NCBI RefSeq assembly: GCF_038784515.1
Contig: NZ_CP152376.1
Coordinates: 5,394,001-5,458,000 of the forward strand
Length of the DNA: 64,000 nucleotides
Source: Rhodoferax sp. GW822-FHT02A01
GTDB taxonomy: Bacteria; Pseudomonadota; Gammaproteobacteria; Burkholderiales; Burkholderiaceae_C
Reading direction: 5' to 3'
Below are positions 61,828-64,000 of the stretch, in pieces. The translations under genes were made by a program, and so were the position numbers. The stretch's first letter is position 1. Each line of letters starts with the position of its first letter. The notes under the pieces are model-generated. The model had not been told where the DNA came from. It made no database searches and saw only the letters and a program-made list of their open reading frames with translations.

Positions 61828-62310
61828 ATGAACGCCACCGCAGAAACAGTGCGCCCGCCGCTACCACCATTTACCCGCGAAACCGCCATTGCCAAAGTAC
61901 GCTTGGCGGAGGACGCATGGAATACGTGCGATCCAGTGCGTGTAGCACAGGCCTATACAGCCGACAGCCGTTGGCGCAATCGCTCGGAATTTGTCACAGG
62001 CCGCGAAGCGATCCAGAAGTTTCTGACATCCAAATGGGAACGCGAGCTGGAATACCGGCTGGTGAAGGAACTTTGGGCCTTTCATGAAAACCGCATTGCT
62101 GCTCGCTTCTGTTACGAGTGGCACGACCAGCATGGTCAATGGTTTCGCAGCTATGGCAATGAGAACTGGGAATTTGATGCCAACGGTTTGATGCGCACGC
62201 GCCTAGCCAGCATCAATGACCTGCCCATTGCGAAAGCAGATCGCAAGCTGCTGTGGCCTGCCGGTCGTAGGCCGGACACCTGGCCGTCCCTTTCTGAGAT
62301 GGGCTTGTAG
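61828..62310 (+). CDS. DUF1348 (NTF2-like) family protein
   Basis: This small 160-aa protein has a cone-shaped NTF2-like fold by family: [40 protein letters not shown] and [20 protein letters not shown] mark DUF1348. Its function is unknown. ATG 61828 has GAAAGGAA upstream. It sits between the AhpD-like and PNPOx-like genes, and probably takes part in the same redox or detoxification response. Confidence 0.9.
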   Translation: MNATAETVRPPLPPFTRETAIAKVRLAEDAWNTCDPVRVAQAYTADSRWRNRSEFVTGREAIQKFLTSKWERELEYRLVKELWAFHENRIAARFCYEWHDQHGQWFRSYGNENWEFDANGLMRTRLASINDLPIAKADRKLLWPAGRRPDTWPSLSEMGL

Positions 62311-62314
62311 CACC

Positions 62315-62932
62315 ATGCCGACACAACCCGCGTACAGCAGTGATGTCGCCTTCACGCCGGCAGTCAAGGCCATCCAGACCCGCAAGGGGTCGCGCCACGC
62401 CTATTCGCGCATGGAGCTCGGCGGGTCGTGGGAAACCACCATCACCCCAGAGCTTCAGGCTTTCATTGCCGAGCAGACCAGCTTTTACCTGGCGACAGCC
62501 AACCTGCAAGGTCAGCCCTACATCCAGCACCGCGGAGGGCCAGCAGGTTTTCTGCGCGTCCTGGACGAACACACATTGGCCTTTGTGGACTACGCCGGCA
62601 ACAAGCAGTACATCACTGCGGGCAACCTGTCAGAGAACCCCAACGCGCATCTGTTCCTCATGGACTACGAGCACAGGCAACGCGTCAAGATATGGGGCCG
62701 GGCCAAAGTGGTCGAGCATGACGATGCGCTTGTCAGTGCCCTCATGCCCCCAGGCTACAAGGCCAAGGCGGAACAGGCCATTGTCTTTTCCGTATCGGCC
62801 TGGGATGCCAACTGCAACCAGCACATTCCAACCCGCTTTGATTCAGCCAAAGTTCAGGCTGCCTTGGACGCGCGGGATCAGCGCATCGCCGAGCTGGAAG
62901 CAGAGATTGCGGCCTTGCAGCGAAGTAGCTAA
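62315..62932 (+). CDS. Pyridoxamine 5'-phosphate oxidase-like flavin-binding protein
   Basis: This 205-aa split-barrel protein probably binds FMN: FYLATANLQGQPYIQHRGGP and FVDYAGNKQYITAGNLSENP (each shown in part) are typical of the PNPOx-like family, which includes reductases and flavin-dependent detoxifying enzymes. A coiled C-terminus (AALDARDQRIAELEAEIAAL) follows. ATG 62315 lies 4 bp after the DUF1348 stop, so they are co-transcribed. The substrate is unknown. Confidence 0.88.
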   Translation: MPTQPAYSSDVAFTPAVKAIQTRKGSRHAYSRMELGGSWETTITPELQAFIAEQTSFYLATANLQGQPYIQHRGGPAGFLRVLDEHTLAFVDYAGNKQYITAGNLSENPNAHLFLMDYEHRQRVKIWGRAKVVEHDDALVSALMPPGYKAKAEQAIVFSVSAWDANCNQHIPTRFDSAKVQAALDARDQRIAELEAEIAALQRSS

Positions 62933-62961
62933 GGGCCGCCAAGAAAACCCCTCTCAATTTC

Positions 62962-64000
62962 TTACGGGCCAAAATGGATGAATCCATGCAAGGCATTCTG
63001 ACTTCCATCGCATTGCTGCTCAAAACGAAGATCCAACGCAGTTACCGCACCGTTGGCATAGGTCACGCTGTCAACGGCAAACCATCCCAGCAATGTATTG
63101 CAACCACTCCCGTTCCCGCTCCAATCCAACCCTCCCAATACCGGGTTGTTAAAGGGATAGCGTATGAGCCCAGAGTAGTAGCCAACTTGCAGTTGGCTGA
63201 TGGAGTTCGGGCCGACGAAATTTCCAGACCACCAATCATTTCCATTGATTGTGACCTGTACTCCACCGGAGGACGAGTGCAGCGCTAGTTGTGCATTGAG
63301 TGGAGTGTATGTATAGGCCCTTCCTTGGCCAATGTAGTCGCCGGAGTCACTCTGCAGATAGACAAAATTGCCGGAACTTGGTACCGCACCAGGCGCTGGT
63401 TGCCAAAGGCCACTCGGTATGGGTGTAAACGGCTGCGGTGTGGTGGCGGTTCCAGGTGCAAAAGTCTGAAACGTCCAGGAGCGGCTAGCCGCAATTGGAT
63501 CACCCGCCACATCTTTGACACTGCTGCTGACGGTGGCTCGGTACACCGTATTCACGGTCAACGGTGTGGTCGGCGTGAAGGTGGCAGTTGTGCCGGAATA
63601 GCCAACGGTTCCCGAAATGGGCCCCGAAGGGTCGGACACCGTGAAATTGCTGTTGTTCACTGTACTGGCGTCTACAGTGCCGCTGAAAGTGGCGGTCACC
63701 ACTGCGTTTAGTGCAACCGGATAGCTATACGGAGTCGGACTGGTCGCAGCAACGCTTACTCTGTTCTTGGTATAGAAATACCAGGAATAGTTGTTACCCA
63801 AGGAAGCCCCCGATTGGCTTTTCACATTACCCGAGACAGTCGCTGTGTAGTACGTGTTGGCCGCCAATGGCGCGGAGGGGGTGAACGTCAAAGTCGAGCC
63901 CGACGCGGAAACGGTTCCCGTAACGGGAGTACCGCCAGAGGTGAGTGTGAAAGTTGTACCCGTAACCGTGCTCACATCCACGGGAACGCTCAATGTAAGC
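62962..64000 (-). CDS. Secreted Ig-like (Big_5) repeat protein, 5' part cut by window edge
   Basis: The frame stays open to the right edge, so the start and signal peptide lie outside. About 345 residues are visible: at least two Ig-like units of about 100 aa with ATFTPTTPLTVNTVYRATVS and LTFTPSAPLAANTYYTATVS, as in Big_5 domains of surface proteins, then a unique C-terminal domain of about 165 aa ending CDGSQNALHGFIHFGP with two Cys. It may be an adhesin or cell-surface enzyme. The opposite strand holds only short shadow frames. Confidence 0.8.
   Translation of the reverse strand, partial: LTLSVPVDVSTVTGTTFTLTSGGTPVTGTVSASGSTLTFTPSAPLAANTYYTATVSGNVKSQSGASLGNNYSWYFYTKNRVSVAATSPTPYSYPVALNAVVTATFSGTVDASTVNNSNFTVSDPSGPISGTVGYSGTTATFTPTTPLTVNTVYRATVSSSVKDVAGDPIAASRSWTFQTFAPGTATTPQPFTPIPSGLWQPAPGAVPSSGNFVYLQSDSGDYIGQGRAYTYTPLNAQLALHSSSGGVQVTINGNDWWSGNFVGPNSISQLQVGYYSGLIRYPFNNPVLGGLDWSGNGSGCNTLLGWFAVDSVTYANGAVTALDLRFEQQCDGSQNALHGFIHFGP

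Noticed and set aside
1..64000. Search for CRISPR arrays, tRNA or rRNA genes, insertion sequences and phage genes
   Set aside because: No direct-repeat/spacer pattern, no cloverleaf or rRNA-like segment, and no transposase, integrase or phage protein was seen by reading; weak or degenerate elements could still be missed.

Overview
This 64 kb window looks like chromosomal sequence of a GC-rich betaproteobacterium in Burkholderiales, most likely Comamonadaceae (Rhodoferax-like). The evidence is a Burkholderiales-type porin beside a TctDE-type two-component system, NMT1/TauA-like binding proteins, a UbiM-like hydroxylase and a cobalt-early cobalamin operon with CbtAB. The genus is inferred from gene content only. 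I saw no tRNA, rRNA, CRISPR array, insertion sequence or phage gene.

Layout: 1-6563 (minus) is a Cus-type Cu/Ag efflux operon (small Cys/Met protein, CusF, CusC, CusB with a fused CusF domain, CusA cut by the window edge). 6671-10547 (plus) holds a ubiquinone-type flavin hydroxylase, a membrane J-like protein without HPD, and a drug-type MFS transporter. 10561-14364 (minus) is a three-gene operon: dienelactone hydrolase, rhodanese and a trimethylamine-dehydrogenase-like flavoenzyme. 14471-19435 (plus) is an exported cassette of an outer-membrane barrel, a secreted TPR-CHAT protease-like protein and a FecR-domain protein. 19432-24043 holds an acyltransferase, a lipoprotein, a DUF2252 protein and a SulP transporter.

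24047-29527 is a metal-homeostasis block. A Zn/Mn-type ABC importer operon, headed by a tiny membrane protein, is divergent from a Fur/Zur-family regulator that is coupled to a LolD/FtsX-type ABC pair and a small secreted Cys protein. Palindromic half-sites lie between the two units. 29599-33892 carries a LysR regulator, an orphan binding protein, a tricarballylate/citrate-type MFS symporter and glutaminase. 33998-41326 holds the TctDE-type system, a divergent porin and an ABC importer flanked by two paralogous binding proteins. 41471-43264 holds a VOC protein with a WYL regulator, and YigZ.

43259-53252 (minus) is a 13-gene cobalamin operon behind a cobalamin riboswitch: CobM/CbiF, CbiX, CbiC, CbiD, CbiET, CbiL, a split CbiG, CbtB, CbtA, CobJ, a 2Fe-2S ferredoxin and CobA. 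Ten of its twelve junctions are exact 4-bp start/stop overlaps. Together these genes insert cobalt into sirohydrochlorin and carry out most ring methylations. A precorrin-6A reductase (CbiJ/CobK) is not present.

54979-57711 matches the known periplasmic reactive-chlorine defence locus: a MXKDX methionine-rich peptide, YedY1/YedZ1-like enzymes and periplasmic MsrA. A ClC channel and an HD-GYP phosphodiesterase follow. Three matching promoter-like boxes (TGTAAGA, then GAC at fixed spacing) precede yedZ1, msrA and the HD-GYP gene, suggesting one ECF-sigma regulon. The right end holds a LysR-linked redox cassette and the C-terminal part of a secreted Ig-like repeat protein.
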